NCBI GenBank assembly: GCA_003013855.2
Contig: ML058385.1
Coordinates: forward strand, 744,001 to 808,000
Direction of reading: 5' to 3'
DNA length: 64,000 bases
Source of the DNA: Liriodendron chinense
Lineage: Eukaryota; Streptophyta; Magnoliopsida; Magnoliales; Magnoliaceae
Shown here: one piece after another, positions 22,525-34,609 of the stretch
Layout of the letters: the number at the start of each line of letters is the position of its first letter
Numbering within the stretch: the stretch's first letter is position 1
Made by a program: the position numbers and the translations under genes
The notes under the pieces: generated by a model
Told to the model about the DNA's origin: nothing
The model's input: only the letters and a program-made list of their open reading frames with translations
The model's database searches: none

Positions 22525-24980
22525 ATGAATCTTCCCCCTGTCTCATCTTTCCTTCTCTTTTTGTCTTTTTCTTGCTTTGTCCCTTCTTGGGCAGCCATTG
22601 ATGATGGCCTAGGGGACATAATGGCTGATCTTAGTGGGCCCCATACTTCAGAAAGTGGTGAGGGCTTTAATGATGGTGAGATGCCTTTGATTGATGGTTT
22701 GGATGAAGCCTTAACTAGGGGTATTGATGGGGGTTTAAGGATGGTGGTTGGTGGAGCTTTGAATAGCCCCATTAATGGTAGCCATGTTGAAAATTCAGGT
22801 TTGAATGGAGCATTGACTATGGGAGGAATGGTGGTATGAATGAGATGGGGAGGTGGGACATAGGTGAGGCTATACATCCTTCGAGTGTGGGCCGCATGGA
22901 TGATGTGATCGATGGTGATGATGGGGTCACGATGGACATAGATGGGCTGATCTCATGTTTGGATGGTATGAATGGTTCAGATGATACCTTTGATGGCTTG
23001 GATGCTCTTGATGAGGCCGAGATGTGCGGCATACTTGCTTGGGTGGACTTGATGTGATCATTGATGACGTTCCCCTGATGATGGACGGTGTGGATGTCTC
23101 GATGATCCCTTTGATTGGACAGAGTGATGATTGGATTCATGACTTCATGTTGGAGGGGACTACAGGTCCATATCTAACCGTTGATTCTTCGATCGGGGTT
23201 GCCGGGGCCTTTCTTGACGGTTCATATGCATTTTTCAGCGGTCAGATTGGTCAGGATGTCACGATGTGTGGTGTGATCTTTACTTATAGCCCTTTTGACG
23301 GAGAGTATTAACCTTCCCCTGATCGTCGACCCTTTACACATTCGGTTCACGAGGTGGGCGAGTCTTCTCGTGCGGCTGAGGTCATGACAGTTTCAGATAG
23401 CGATGCGAGTATATCAGACATAGCCGATATTGGGGATAGGTTAGGGGTTGTTGAGTTTGCAGAGATTCCGGCTTTTCCTTCTCCTTCGCCCGTTGATCTT
23501 CCGATCCTTGATGAACTGTCGTCGATACCTGGGCCTTTTGTTCTGGAGGGGATTCCTGTGAGGACTTGTCAGTTGCTTCCTCGTCCTTCTTGCTAGCACG
23601 ACTGCTTCCTTGGCTTGACAGCTTGTCAGCTTACGAGATTCGAGATCTGAAGTCCTATGGCTTCGGCGATCTGATCCATATGGCTAGAGTTGATATTGAT
23701 TGGAGGATGCTCGGGGCTGCACTGATTGACTGGGTCCCTTCGTTGAACTTGTTCGCGTTCAACGACATGGAGATGGGACCTTCTTTGGAGGAGCTTGCGC
23801 GTCTGACCGGTCTTCGTTAGGATTACGCTTAGTATTTCTCGTCGAAGACTTTGCCGAAGACTGCCACACCGCAGAACTGGTTTGGGATCCCATATCTTGT
23901 TTAGCCTGCAGCTGCCGTGGATCCTACCATATTCTGAGGGCCCGAGAGTAAGGACCATACCATACTTTGAGGGCCCGAGATAAGATCATACAACAGCCTG
24001 CAGCTGCCATGCATTCCTTCGCGGCTGCTGTGCATTCCTCCAGGTATCTTTTCTGCACTTTTCTTTTTCTTTTCTTGTCTTTTTGGGAATTGCTTTGCTT
24101 TATCTGAACCTCTTTACCTTCTTACGACCAGATCTGGCTATGGGAGCGTCTTTCGCTGACTGTCCCTGTATCATTTTCCTACACTCGTCGTCCTGACCTT
24201 ATGTGACATATCATGGAGTTTCTTCCTCATACAGCTAGGATGAGTGATCCCTTGTATGGCAGGATGTTTGCTGAGCTGCTTGACTGGAATGTTCGTTGGG
24301 AGTCATCTTGGCTTTTACTTCCTCCAGTACTTTGTGATGCTCATCACCTTCCTCTGATGCTGGTAGGCTTTCGATCTTACTTTTCTTATCATCCTATCCA
24401 GTTCCTTCGGCAGTTCGGGTATGAACAGGATGTTCCTCCTTTTGCCTTTTCGGGTAACGGGCGTCGAGCACTTCCAGCCAGATCATTTGACTTTAGGACT
24501 CGGATTGATGGATCCTAGGCGAGTCACCTGACTGCTGATTTGCTTGGTTTTGAGCTGCGGACTTTTCCGATGGCAACCGCCCCATACCAGCACTGGGTTG
24601 CTGAGCAGTCTCTATATCAACGCATTCCTTGCTGGCACCAGTCCGCCGATGAGGATGAGCAGGATATTCTTGGGGATGCTGGCTCTTCATCTGGTTCATA
24701 TGAACCCTTTGAGGAGCGCCCATTCATCGATCCTGGTTTCCTGTTGGCCACTCATGGCCACTTGCTGTCTGAGATCTCTGCACTTTGGTATCATTATGAG
24801 ATGATGTCGAGGAGATTGGCTGCTGATCAAAGATTGTCTGATGAGGAGATGGCGATCCGTATCCTTGAGCGCGATGAGGTGCATTACCTGCGTATGGATG
24901 TGAACAGGTTGAGAGCGAGGCTATTTCATTATGAGTTAGAGGACTTACCTGACGTGGCTGAGGAGGAGGGCATAGATTGA
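22525..24980 (+). pseudogene. Second PMD/DUF7745-like gene of element B (decayed)
   Basis: ATG at 22525 opens a hydrophobic, signal-like N-terminus (MNLPPVSSFLLFLSFSCFV), then Gly/Asp-rich low-complexity sequence. The core follows at about 23690-23820 (DWVPSLNLFAFNDMEMGPSL, then ARLTGL). The last exon has YFSYHPIQFLRQFGYEQDVP near 24390 and ends in a charged, probably coiled tail at 24978. It is collinear with 57475-60089 of C. Breaks include a frame change near 22840 and near 23015, stops at 23818, about 23830 and about 23902, and loss of about 250 bp near 23930. At that loss, a short duplicated filler (CATACTTTGAGGGCCCGAGA) replaces the segment seen in C. The domain looks like the PMD/DUF7745 group; a profile search would settle which. 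Confidence 0.7.
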
Positions 24981-25341
24981 TGGTTTGCTTTTTAGGGCTG
25001 TGTCGGCCGTCTGTACGTTCCTTTTTGCATAGTAAATGACTGGTGATGATGCATTTTTTTATATTTTTTTGAAAAGATGAATGATATATGTAAAAGAAAC
25101 ATGATGCATTTAATGAAAAGAGAAAACTTTTTGAGAACTTATTGTGCCATGAGTTGTCTTGTGAGTGTGTCTGGATTTTGTGCTGGGACATAGGAATCAG
25201 AACTAAGGCTCGGCCAATGCTTTGACTGATGTCTCGAGATTGACTTGTGTGATCCCTTTGGTTCCCTAGAAGTGTAGGCAATGGAAACTGTTACTTCCTA
25301 AGATTGTCAGAGTTTGTAGAGTTCTTTGTTCCTGACTGTAC

Positions 25342-25680
25342 TTATTCTTGTTCTTGAACTACAACTGCTTGAACTGATCTGGACCGTCTGATTTCTTGGT
25401 ACCTGCACTTTTTTATTTTTCTTTTTCTATTCGAGCCATTTTTGCCTGCAGCGCTCTTTCGAGTTTTCACCACAGCCGGCCTTTTCTCGTCATTTTTGCC
25501 CGTAGCGCCCTTTCGGGTTTTCACCACGTCCCGGGTATTTTATCTTGCCTGCCCCTTGGCAGTTATACTATTTTTACCCTCGGCGCTTTCGGGTTTTCAC
25601 CAAGTCCGCTGTATGCCCACTGTTTTTACTCGGAGCGCCCTTTCGGGTTTTCACTCCACCCTCTTTGTTTAGGCACACAT
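25342..25680 (-). pseudogene. Lysine-rich repeat ORF with VKTRKxAxGKN motif, element B copy
   Basis: Four repeats of a GTGAAAACCCGAAAGGGC-type unit encode VKTRKGAxGKN-like segments on the pol strand, about 0.4 kb past integrase. Repeat marks lie at 25468, 25522, 25598 and 25652, spaced 54, 76 and 54 bp. The 76 shows a 2-bp deletion against the 78 of C, which breaks the frame. The last two repeats and the basic tail (NRKRKIKKCRYQ) stay open as 25527-25342. No known family is recognised. Confidence 0.55.
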
Positions 25681-26071
25681 TTTCTTTTCTTTCTTTTCTT
25701 TTTTCTTTTTATAACTGTAGCGGCTAGAGGTCGAGAATCCATCGTTGTCGGCCGATGGCAGTCTTTCAGCCCTTATTTTAAGTTACGATGATAGAGTTGT
25801 CGGTCTTAGCTACAGACCCTTCTGAGATGGATGAGTGGGTGACTATGTTTCTTCTCGGGTTAATTTTTCTCAGGTGCCCTGTTTTAACTTCTCATTTTTT
25901 TTCTTTTTTTGTATTCCTTCTTCTTCTTTTTTTTTCTTTTTCTTCTTTCTTTTTTCTTTTGAATCCCTTTTGAAACACTTATTGGTGGACGAAAATGATT
26001 TTTCAGAGGTTTTAGCTTTGACCCCTTGACTTCAGCTCTATTAATGTAACTCTTGATAAGGTCAGAATGAC
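25681..26071. other. Polypyrimidine-rich spacer beside integrase of B
   Basis: Long T/C runs on the plus strand (purine-rich on the element's coding strand) and no conserved ORF. The matching region of C (60774-61236) is similar in composition but differs in run lengths. Confidence 0.5.
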
Positions 26072-27238
26072 TTACCCGTGAAAGATCTTCACTTTGTCTG
26101 CGTTGATTGGCTCAGGAAGATCCACTCCTCTCATGCTGGTGAGTATGACGGCGCCTCCGGGAAGTACTTCTCTGATAATCAGCGGTCTGTCCTACGAGGG
26201 CTTGAACTTTCCCCTGGGATCCGGAAGGTGCGACGGTAGGATCTTCTTCATGACCATGTCGCCCACCTTGAAACTTCTTTTTCGGACTCTCTTGTTATAA
26301 GCCCGATTGATCCTTTTCTGATAGCACTGGGAATGACTTAGCACACGCATGCGCTTCTCATTTGCTAGCTGTAACTGATCAAATCTAGCCCGTTGCCATT
26401 CTCCTTCTTCAATTCCGCTTTCTAGTAACATCCGTAGTGACGGTATTTCCACCTCGACTGGTAGAACTGCTTCCATTCCATAAGTAAACTCGAAAGGAGT
26501 AACGCCTGTAGCAGACCGTACAGACGTTCGATAGGCCCAAAGTGCATATGGGAGCATATCTGACCAATCTCGATAAGTCACGACCATCTTCTCGAGTATC
26601 CTGACGATTGTCTTGTTTGTAGCTTCTACCCCACCGTTTATCTGAGGATGATAGGGGCTTGATCGATGACGTTGAATCTTGAATTTCCTGAGGAAGTCAT
26701 CCATTTTCTTGTTGACGAACGGGGTCCCATTATCTGTGATGATAGCATTAGGGATTCCATACCGGCATATGATGTTGTTCTTCATGAATTTGATCACCTG
26801 AGATGCTGCAATTGTGGTGTAGGAGGCTGCTTCTACCCACTTGGTGAAGTAGTCGACTGCCACAAGTATATACTCATGACCGTTTGATGCTTTGGGACTA
26901 ATCTTCCCAATGATGTCGAGTCCCCACATGGAGAAGGGCCAGGGAGTCGTCAGGTTGTATAATTCTGATGCGGGGGCATGAATTTGATTTGCGTGCTCCT
27001 GACACTTGAAGCATTTTCTGACATGATTACAGCAGTCTGTCTCCATGGTGAGCCAATAGTAGCTGAGCCGTAGAATCTTCTTTGCCATCATGTGCCCGTT
27101 CATGTGTGGGCCACAGATTCCTTCGTGTGTTTCTTTCATGATCTTTGCAGCTTCTGTTTCATCGATGCATTGAAGGAGGACGTGATTATAGGATCGCTTA
27201 TAAAGAATTTCGCCACTGATGGTGAACTGGTCGGCCAA
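26072..27238 (-). pseudogene. pol: Integrase of element B
   Basis: The main frame 27238-26192 has an HHCC-type zinc finger (HEGICGPHMNGH, then CFKCQEH). The catalytic DDE core is complete: WGLDIIG, IITDNGTPF and INGGVEATNK. The C-terminal part has RSFKVGDMVMKK and LPDPRGKFKPS. A TAG at about 26192 (Trp codon TGG in the family) cuts it, and the frame then continues to a natural stop at 26072. There is no chromodomain, as expected for Tat. Of the three integrases in this window, this one has the best-preserved active site. Confidence 0.9.
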
Positions 27239-27960
27239 ACGCTGAATGGTTCGGCGATCTGTTGATGTTGCTTCCTCCGGATACTCCTGGGTTTCGAGAT
27301 ATTGCTTGGTGTCAGCATACCAGGGTTTGTCAGGGGCAGCTTCGGCTTCTTCTATCTACAGGCAGAAAGCAGGTTCATCTTGAGTTTCGACTGTGAGCTC
27401 CCATTCTGAAGCTCCTTTCGGGATCTCGAGCATTGATGCAAGTGTAGCGAGAGCATCTGCAAACTGGTTCTTGGCTCTAGGCATGTATGAGAAGGTGACT
27501 TCTTTGAATTCTTCGATCAGATTTTCAAGATACACATGATATGGTATCAACTTCTCGTCCTTGGTTTTCCATTCGCCATTGGTCTGATTGATGATAAGCT
27601 GTGAGTCTCAAATACTCGTAGCCTTTTGACGCCCAAGATTATGGCTTCCCTTAGACTAGCGATGCATGCTTCATACTCTGCCATGTTGTTGGTGCACTCG
27701 AATGCTATGCGCCTTGAGATAGGAATAGGGACATCGTCTGGAGAGTAGAGGATTGCTCCGATACCACTTCCTTTAGAATTTGCTGCACCGTCGAAGAATA
27801 ACGTCCACTCATCTTTCTTCTTCTTTTCTTCACCTTCGATAAGCAGGAGATCTTCATCAAGGAAGAATGTCTTGAGCGGTTGATAATCCAGGAGAGAGTG
27901 AGCGGCAAGATGATCGGCGAGGGCCTGCCCCTTGATTGCCTTCTGAGTGACATAGGTGAT
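27239..27960 (-). pseudogene. pol: Archaeal-type (second) RNase H of element B
   Basis: It aligns with 62415-63093 of C. Readable pieces include ECTNNMAEYEACIA-type sequence around 27640-27720 and YMPRAKNQFADALATLA (27480-27430). A single missing base at about 27608 (GAGTCTCAAA where C has GAGTCTCCAAA) breaks the frame, so the catalytic residues now lie in two frames. The domain is diagnostic of the Tat lineage. Confidence 0.8.
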
Positions 27961-29129
27961 GTCGAATTCAGACAGGAGTAGCTACCATTTAGCTATCCTT
28001 CTAGTGAGTACTGGTTTCTCGAACAGGTACTTGAGCGGATCCATATGAGTGAGGAGGAGAATAGGGAACGCAATCAAGTATTGACGGAGTCGCTGAGTTG
28101 CCAGACTAGGGCGAGGCAAGTCTTCTCGATCGGGGAATACCTGGTCTCGTAGTCGTTGAACTTTCAGCTCAAATAGTATATCGCTTGTTCCTTCTTCCCA
28201 GTCTCGTCGTACTGGTCAAGAACACAGCCAATGGCTTCTGCTGCTACCCAGATGTATAATAATAGTGGTCGTCCGGGAGTGGGCAGCACTAGAACTGGAG
28301 GATTCATGAGATACTTCTTGATGCGGTTGAAGGCGACTTGGCAATTGTCATTCCATTCTTTTGGAACGTTTTCGAAGGAGCTTGAATATGGGTTCACAGA
28401 TAGGTGTGAACTGTGCGATGAAGCGACTGATGTATTGAATTCTGCCGAGGAAGCCATGAATTTCTTTCTCTGTTTGAGGAGGGGGCATCTCGATGATTGC
28501 TTTGATTTTAGTTTCGTTGACCCTGATGCCATCCTCGCTCACCATAAAGCCAAGGAGTTTGCCTCCCGTTGCACCGAAGACACATTTTTGAGGGTTGAGA
28601 CGGAGCTTGTACTTTTCTAATATGTTGAATAACTTCTTCAGATCTTTAAAGTGTCCTTCAATCGTTCGAAATTTGACGATCATATCGTCCACATATACTT
28701 CAAGCTCTTTGTTCATCATGTCATGGAATAACGCTGTCATTGCTCGCTGATATGTTGCTCCTGCGTTCTTTAGACCGAACGGCATTATCCTGTAACAAAA
28801 GGTTCCCCAAGGAGTGATAAATGATGTCTTCTCACGATCTTCGACGGCCATCTTGATCTGATTGTAACCTGAGAACCCGTCCATGAATGAGAAGATCTTG
28901 TACCCAGCAGTGTTGTCAACCAAAGTGTCGATATGTGGCAAAGGGAAGTCATCTTTAGCACTGGCTTTGTTGAGATCTCGGAGTCGATGCACATTCGAAC
29001 CTTGCCATCCTTTTTCGGTACTGGCACGATGTTGGCGAGCCATTCAGGGTAGTTGGAGACTACCAAGAATCCCGCATTGTACTGCTTGATGACTTCATCT
29101 CGGACTTTCAGGGCCCATTCTGGCTTCAT
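27961..29129 (-). pseudogene. pol: Reverse transcriptase and first RNase H of element B
   Basis: RT starts in the frame 29129-28785 (MKPEWALKVRDEVIKQYNAG, then NIVPVPKKDGKVRMCID). A shift near 28980 moves it to 29043-28348, which has FSFMDGFSGYNQIKM, PFGLKNAGATYQRAM, an intact catalytic VYVDDMIV and KCVFGATGGKLLGF. A second shift near 28380 leads to KEWNDNCQVAFNRIKKYL and the RNase H start QAIYYLS, which is followed by a stop. ETRYSPIEKTCLALVW remains readable to about 28085. The domains are all present but in at least three frames. Confidence 0.88.
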
Positions 29130-29966
29130 TCTTCAAAATTTCTGCTTCACTGGCTTTATATCCGGCTTGGTTGGCAGGTGGTGTACAACAAGCTCTTCAT
29201 CGAGCTCCGTCATGTCTTCATATGAGAACGTGAAGTTGGGCAATCTTGGAGCTAGGACTCTATCATCCTCTGCTTTATCTCTGGTGGCAACGATTTTCCA
29301 ATGCGTACTTCCCTAGGGATCTCGGGTGTCCCCAAGTTTACTACCTCAAAATCATCGGCTACAACATTGGCTTTAGATTCGAACTTTTTGAGGAGATCCT
29401 CTAGTTCGGGAGTCGGGTCATCATCTTCCTCATCCCGAGCTTCGTCCAGACCCAAGAGCTCGAAGTCTAATTCGATGTCAAAATCATATGATTCGACTTC
29501 AAACTCATGTGACTCTTTAGACGAACTTGGCACATTATTGAATGCAGGAAAAGAAATGTTTTTTGGTTTTTGAGAATTTTCTGGAATTGAAATGCTAGAT
29601 ATTTTTTGTTTTTGAAAGTTTTTTATTTTTTTGGATTTTTGAAATTCACGGGACTTTGAACAGGAGGGAATTGCAGACCATGATTGACCCCAGCTTGTTC
29701 TAAAGTTTCGTTCGCTGCTTAAACCGGTGTTTTTTTTGGAAGCCAGAGACCTCAGATGACTCTCTGGCTGATTCAGAAGTTAGGGGAACGGATGACCATT
29801 CAGGACCCCACACTCCTTCCCCTGAAGAGGTGGGGGTTGATGATTTGGGCGAAGAATCACAGTCTGGTCCAATGACCATGATTTCTCGCTGGTTGGGTTC
29901 GAGATCTGAGTCATACTTAGTCCCTCCCGGATCACTTACCTCGCATTGCAGTTCGTCTGGTTCCAC
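29130..29966 (-). pseudogene. pol: Acidic linker between protease and RT of element B
   Basis: The frame 29533-29252 is strongly acidic (DEARDEEDDDPTPELEDLL) and ends in VNLGTPEIPREVRIGKSL, which matches the pre-RT segment of element A. 29966-29700 is a further Ser/Glu/Pro-rich piece (SDPGGTKYDSDLEP). T-rich DNA at 29535-29700 separates them and is probably an insertion or decay. Confidence 0.6.
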
Positions 29967-30049
29967 AACGAGACACGAGTTTGGAATCTGGACATCAGAC
30001 CAAGCCAGGGCTGGCCATTTCCCCTTCTTGGTCTAATGGATGGGCTGCT

Positions 30050-30235
30050 TCTGCCCTTGGCTAATGGTTGGTGATGTTGGTTCTGCAGAGATGGGTGGGT
30101 CGCGCCCCTTGTTGATTTATGCTGAGATGGGAAAGTTGTGCCCCTGGTTGACTGGAATTGAAGTGGGCAGGTTGTGCCCCTGGTTGTCTGGAATTGAATT
30201 AGGCAGGTTGTGCCTCGGGTTGAGAGCAGGTATCA
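30050..30235 (-). repeat. 39-bp (13-residue) tandem repeat in the protease-RT spacer of B
   Basis: Units containing GGCAGGTTGTGCCCCTGGTT on the plus strand recur every 39 bp, about three to four times. On the coding strand they translate to QPGAQPAHFNS-type repeats. 39 is a multiple of three, so the repeat grew within a reading frame. One unit carries a TAA. Confidence 0.7.
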
Positions 30236-30309
30236 GAGTACCTTAGTCCTGAAGCTGTTGTATTTGTTTTTCTTCTTTATCTTCATCTTCTCCTTGTTCT
30301 TCCAGAGGC

Positions 30310-31557
30310 TTAGATGGTTCGAGGATCCAGTCCCATCGAATGGGGGGGCCACATGGCCCAAGTTAGGATCATCGGAAGGCCTTCACGTAGTGCAGTCGGT
30401 TGATTTCCTCTTAGATCTCTGCAAGGCTCTCCTGGCCTGATGAATTGAATGGGTGAGGATCGGAATTTCTTCTTTCTTTTGTCCATGAAGATTGCCCTGT
30501 ACCCGAGTCCCCATTTGTGTTGATTATATACCAGTGGTATCTTTCTGGACTTGAAATGATTCTTCATCCGATATTTGAGGCTCAGAAGTTTTGCTGGTGA
30601 AAAGACATGATCCACACTTATCGGTTCTGGATTGGCGATAGCGTTCACAGTCTCGAATTCGAAACTATGAAACGGGACGTCTTCTTTAGAGTGCTGGATG
30701 TCGATGACAGGGATATCTGGTTCAGTGGCAGCAGCATTGGAAGGAATGATGATCTTCTTCTCTGCATGGATAGAGATCACTTGATTTCCATAGATGTACT
30801 TCACCCGTTGATGCAAAGTTGATGGCATAGCTCCAACCTTTATGTTGACCTCCCCTTCCACTGATCGGTGGGTGCTGTCGAATGCTCTGACGTACATGGT
30901 GCTGGGCCGGAATGAGGAGGGACTGATTCCCAGGCGTTCCACAGTCTTGAGCGGGCAGACATTTAAGCTTGAGCCGTTATCGATAAGGACCAACGGGACA
31001 CAGAGGTCTTTGTATTGTAAGGCTATGTTGAGGGATCGCCCATGATCCCGTCCTTTTGGTGGTAACTCATTATCAGTGAAGGTGATGGCGCGCGGAGCCA
31101 GGAGCTGTCTGATCATCAATGCTATCATTTCTGGTGCTGTATCGGAGGAGACATGGGCATCGCTCAGGGTTTTGGCGAACATTTCTCGGTGTATGCGTGA
31201 TGTGCAGAGTAGCTCCCATACTGAGATTTGAGCAGGGATTAACTTGAGCTGAGTTGCCACATCATATGCAGCTTCATTTTTGTTGCTGAGGCCCGAGAGA
31301 GCACCTTTGTGATCTCCTCTGTTCTTATCTCTTCGGATGCAACGCACATTGGGATTCATGTTTCCTACTTCCGCACATTCTGGATAATGCCACAGGACTT
31401 CTTTATAATTTCCCTCTCCTTTGCCTTCTAGGACCACTGGTTCTTGTAACGGTGCTGGTGTGGGTGCCAGATCTTCCTCGTATGGAGCTTTTGCCTTGAG
31501 GACTACATTGTTGCCTGTGCTGAAGGGATAATATCGAGGCTTGTCTTCATAGATCAC
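30310..31557 (-). pseudogene. pol: Aspartic protease region of element B
   Basis: A 415-residue open frame. Residues around 190-205 contain the active site VLIDNGSSLNVCPL, the DNGS form typical of Tat proteases, followed by LGISPSSFRPSTM. The N-terminal part holds one more copy of the EPVVLEG repeat that continues into gag, and a Cys/His-poor spacer. Near residue 340, YRMKNHFKSRK followed by GLGY may be a degenerate G-patch, a module found after protease in some Tat elements. The frame ends at 30310, and whether RT is reached by frameshift or by decay is unclear. Confidence 0.85.
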
Positions 31558-32926
31558 ATAAGGTCGTGGTCCTGGCCTGACCGTTCCTGGAGCGGGAGGC
31601 TCCCATGGATGAATGCTGGTCCTCTTGATATGGCGAGGGATTTCTCTGTTTGTCCCAGCTGTCGTAGTGTGATTGACACGCTTCCAGATTTTCCCCTTGC
31701 AATGTGACTGGCTTGATTGGAGGAGCCCCTTCCAAAATAACGGGTTCTTGCTGCTGATGAGTATAATCCCTCCCTTGTGGATTGGCTTGTTCCTGAGCTA
31801 AAATTACCCCTTGTAAAACGACAGGTTCGTATGCGGGCTTGATGCACGATTGTACTCCTTCCAGGATGACTGGCTCCCAACATGAATGGCCATAAGGTGC
31901 CCCTTGCAAGGGGATAAACCCTTGAACAACTGGTGCATCATATGGAGGTGATCCTTCGAGTACTAACGGCTCAAAGACTGAAGGAGGAAAGGGGTTTGCC
32001 CCTTACAAGATCGGAGGAGAACTCGTTGGCCCATAAGTGTAAGCATGAATGGACTGGATAGGGGAGAAGAAGTGATTGAGACACTCTCCTTCTTCTATGC
32101 TGTTGACGGCAGGGCCACGAGACGAACTGGGGTCCGTCGGATGCTAAGGCAAAGGATTCTGAATGATGTTGGTAGAAGCTGCTGGAGGAGTTCCAGGGAT
32201 CGAGATGACGATCTTGAGGTCGTCAATCAGATCTTGTATGGCATTCTTTAGAGTCATGCATCGATCAGTGGTGTCGCCACGCCCTTGATGGTAGGTGCAA
32301 TACTCATTTTCTCGGTAGTTCGGAGGCAGAGGATTCAGAGGAGGCCTGGGTGCCATTAGAGTGAGTAACTGCTTTTGTACCAGCATTGTCATGACTTGAC
32401 TGAGTAGCTGAGTGAGAGGAGTGAATTTCCTGAGCTCCTTGTAATTCTGCCTATTCTAATATGAGTATTGGCCGTTCCCCCTGAACTGTTGCTGCTATCG
32501 AGGTGGTTGTGGCTGTGGTTGAGGATTCGATTGTGGCTGATATCTCTGAGGTTGATGTTGAACATGATTCTGCTAATACTGTTGACGTCCCTGTGGAGGA
32601 GTACATTGGTTGCCCTGAGTAGTGGCAATGATGTTGTTTACCTTTGTCGGGCGAGGAGGAGAACCGCTGCGGTTTCCATTCCCATATCCGTTGGGTCTTC
32701 CTTCCACTCTATTCCGTTTGACTGGAGTGGCTTGATGAGGACATGGGGAGATTGTCCCTGCGTGGATTCCTGCTTCGACTTGCTCTCCAGCGTGGATCAA
32801 CCGTGAGAAATTTGCATACGGATGCAAGATGAGATATCCAGATATGCCAGGATATGTTGAATGAACAATCATAGAGATTTGTTGTTCGTCGTCGATAGGT
32901 ATCCGCATCCTGGATGCCATAGCTCG
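31558..32926 (-). pseudogene. gag: C-terminal Gag of element B with zinc motif and EPVxLEG repeats
   Basis: The frame 32392-32144 has the Tat-type Cys/His cluster YCTYHQGRGDTTDRC. Upstream (32920-32573) the sequence is Gln/Pro-rich with stops. Downstream (31909-31547) at least four EPVILEG/EPVVLQG/KPVTLQG heptads occur at about 12-25 residue spacing, and another is found at the start of the protease frame. The repeats appear specific to this family. Several frames are needed to read the whole, so the gene is broken. Confidence 0.75.
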
Positions 32927-33295
32927 CTAACGTCCCACATAAGCTAATAGCGTTTCATCATTCCTTTGCCTGAGAGTCGCGAGGTTGGCTCTTCTGGGTG
33001 CCATGTTGAGATTGTACGCGAATTTGTCGACGAAAGCTTGGAAAAGTTGTTCCCAAGTCCTGATACGATGGCAATCCAATGATGTGTACCAGTCTAGGGC
33101 ATCGCCCTTCAGAGATTTTTGGAACAAGCGAATGAGGGCCCCTTCATTTCCTGAGAGTGCACTCAACTCTCCACAGAAAACCTTGAAATGTGCTGTGGGA
33201 CAACCGCTGCCGTCGTATCTTTTGAATTTTGGTACCTCAAAGTTTTGAGGTATCTGAGCATCTGGAAAGGGACACAAGTCTTTGAACTTGGTCAA
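32927..33295 (-). pseudogene. gag: Capsid-type Gag domain of element B
   Basis: An open frame of 122 residues with the Retrotrans_gag signature: FKRYDGSGCPTAHFKVF, LIRLFQKSLKGDALDWYTSL, RTWEQLFQAFVDKF and LRQRNDETLLAYV. It ends at a stop at 32927 where the protein should continue into the zinc region. Confidence 0.85.
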
Positions 33296-34329
33296 AGGTA
33301 GATCGATTCCTTGTTGTCGCTGAAGTTAATTTTGCAAGATCTGGAACTGCTCTCGCAACTCGTCCAGTCCTGCATGATCTGTTCGAACGACTGGTGCCTC
33401 TGGAAGTAAGGCACGTTCTTCCTCTGCATAGTGGTCGATGTCTTCGACCCTATGGGCTTGTTGAAAGGAAAGCGTGGGTTGCTGAAATTGATTTGATGAT
33501 TGAACTGGATTCTGACGAACTTGTGCTTGAAAGGACTGTAACTGAACTGGAGAATGTACTGAAGGTTGAGCTGGAACTTGCTGGAAATTAACTGGAGATT
33601 GCTGAATTGAAGATTGCTAAAAATTAATTGGAATCCCATCGACGGGGATGTGCTGGAATTGAAAAGTGCTCCTGTTTGTAGGAGGCTAAGATGTTGGGAA
33701 GTGACCCCCTTGTTGGGTATTCGCCACTGTCCACTGATTGATGTGGGCTTGACACGACCCCCATTGTGGGCATTCGCTAGTGCTGTCCTTGCTGCTGGAA
33801 ATTGAATTAAAATCCCATCGGCAGGGATGTGCTGAAATTGAGTAAAGGTCTCATCGGCGGGGATATGCTGAGAAAGAAAAGGGGTCCCATCGGCGGGGAC
33901 ATGCTGGAATCTACTGAGATTGTTGCTTGTAAGATTGATTGGAAGTTGATTGGATGTCCCTACGACGGGAATGCTCTGAGACAGCCTTGTCGTCGCGGGA
34001 AGATACTGAGGAGGATGCCCCATAGCGAAGGGTTGAGATGGCTGTTGTCGGTAGTCTTGGGCAGACTCCGATGGTTATGCTTGATTTGAACTGGAGGCCG
34101 GAGGGACCCGGCATGGCTGCTGAGATTGCTGAACTGGGCCAACTTGATTGTTGACTGCTGCGGTAGCTTGTGCTTGCATGAATTGCAAGAGCATTTCTTG
34201 TATTGCTCTCATTCATTGTGCCAATTCTTGTATGATTGGCGTATTCTCAATTGGTTGTTGCGCTGGAGGTTGCGCTTCAGCCATCTCGAGGGCGGGGAAG
34301 AAGTGAGTTTCCTCTTCGTGGTCGGACAT
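33296..34329 (-). pseudogene. gag: Gln/Pro-rich N-terminal Gag of element B with PADG repeats
   Basis: ATG at 34329 opens an acidic then Gln-rich sequence (MSDHEEETHFFPALEMAEAQ) with a TGA near 34216 and a TAA near 34080. From 34023 the frame is Gln/Pro-rich. A repeat written as CCCATCGGCGGGGA on the plus strand (near 33640, 33815, 33848, 33887 and 33955) encodes QHIPADG-type units. The region also includes SPFKHKF and FNKPIG pieces before joining the capsid frame near 33295. Confidence 0.65.
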
Positions 34330-34591
34330 GGCTTGCTGACCTCGAGTGCGGATTATGCCGCGGAAGGGAAGTTGTCTCCGAAGACGTTAAGCCCGAGGAG
34401 GCGCAATGGTGAGGAATATACTCTATTCTCTCCTCTCTTTTTTTTTTGGGTTTTGGGATTTTCTATTTTTTTTATTTTTTTATTTTGGATGGAATGTTAT
34501 GCAGATGAGATTGTATGAGGACTAATGACTTTCAAATACAGGAGGGATTCTATTTTTTTTCAAGTTGGATACGATTAGTGGGGCTAGCATA

Positions 34592-34609
34592 TCTCTAGTG
34601 GAATCGCCA
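34592..34609 (-). other. Primer-binding site of element B
   Basis: The minus strand reads TGGCGATTCCACTAGAGA, starting five bases inside the LTR edge. It resembles the TGGCGACTCCACTGGGGA-type site of Ogre elements with a few transitions. The 260 bp between it and the Gag start are T-rich leader on the plus strand with no ORF. Confidence 0.7.

Noticed and set aside
25396..25973. Phe/Ser-rich plus-strand ORFs with repeated FRVFT segments
   Set aside because: They are the reverse strand of the lysine-rich repeat ORF and of polypyrimidine tracts. The minus-strand reading gives the more regular motif and lies on the pol strand.
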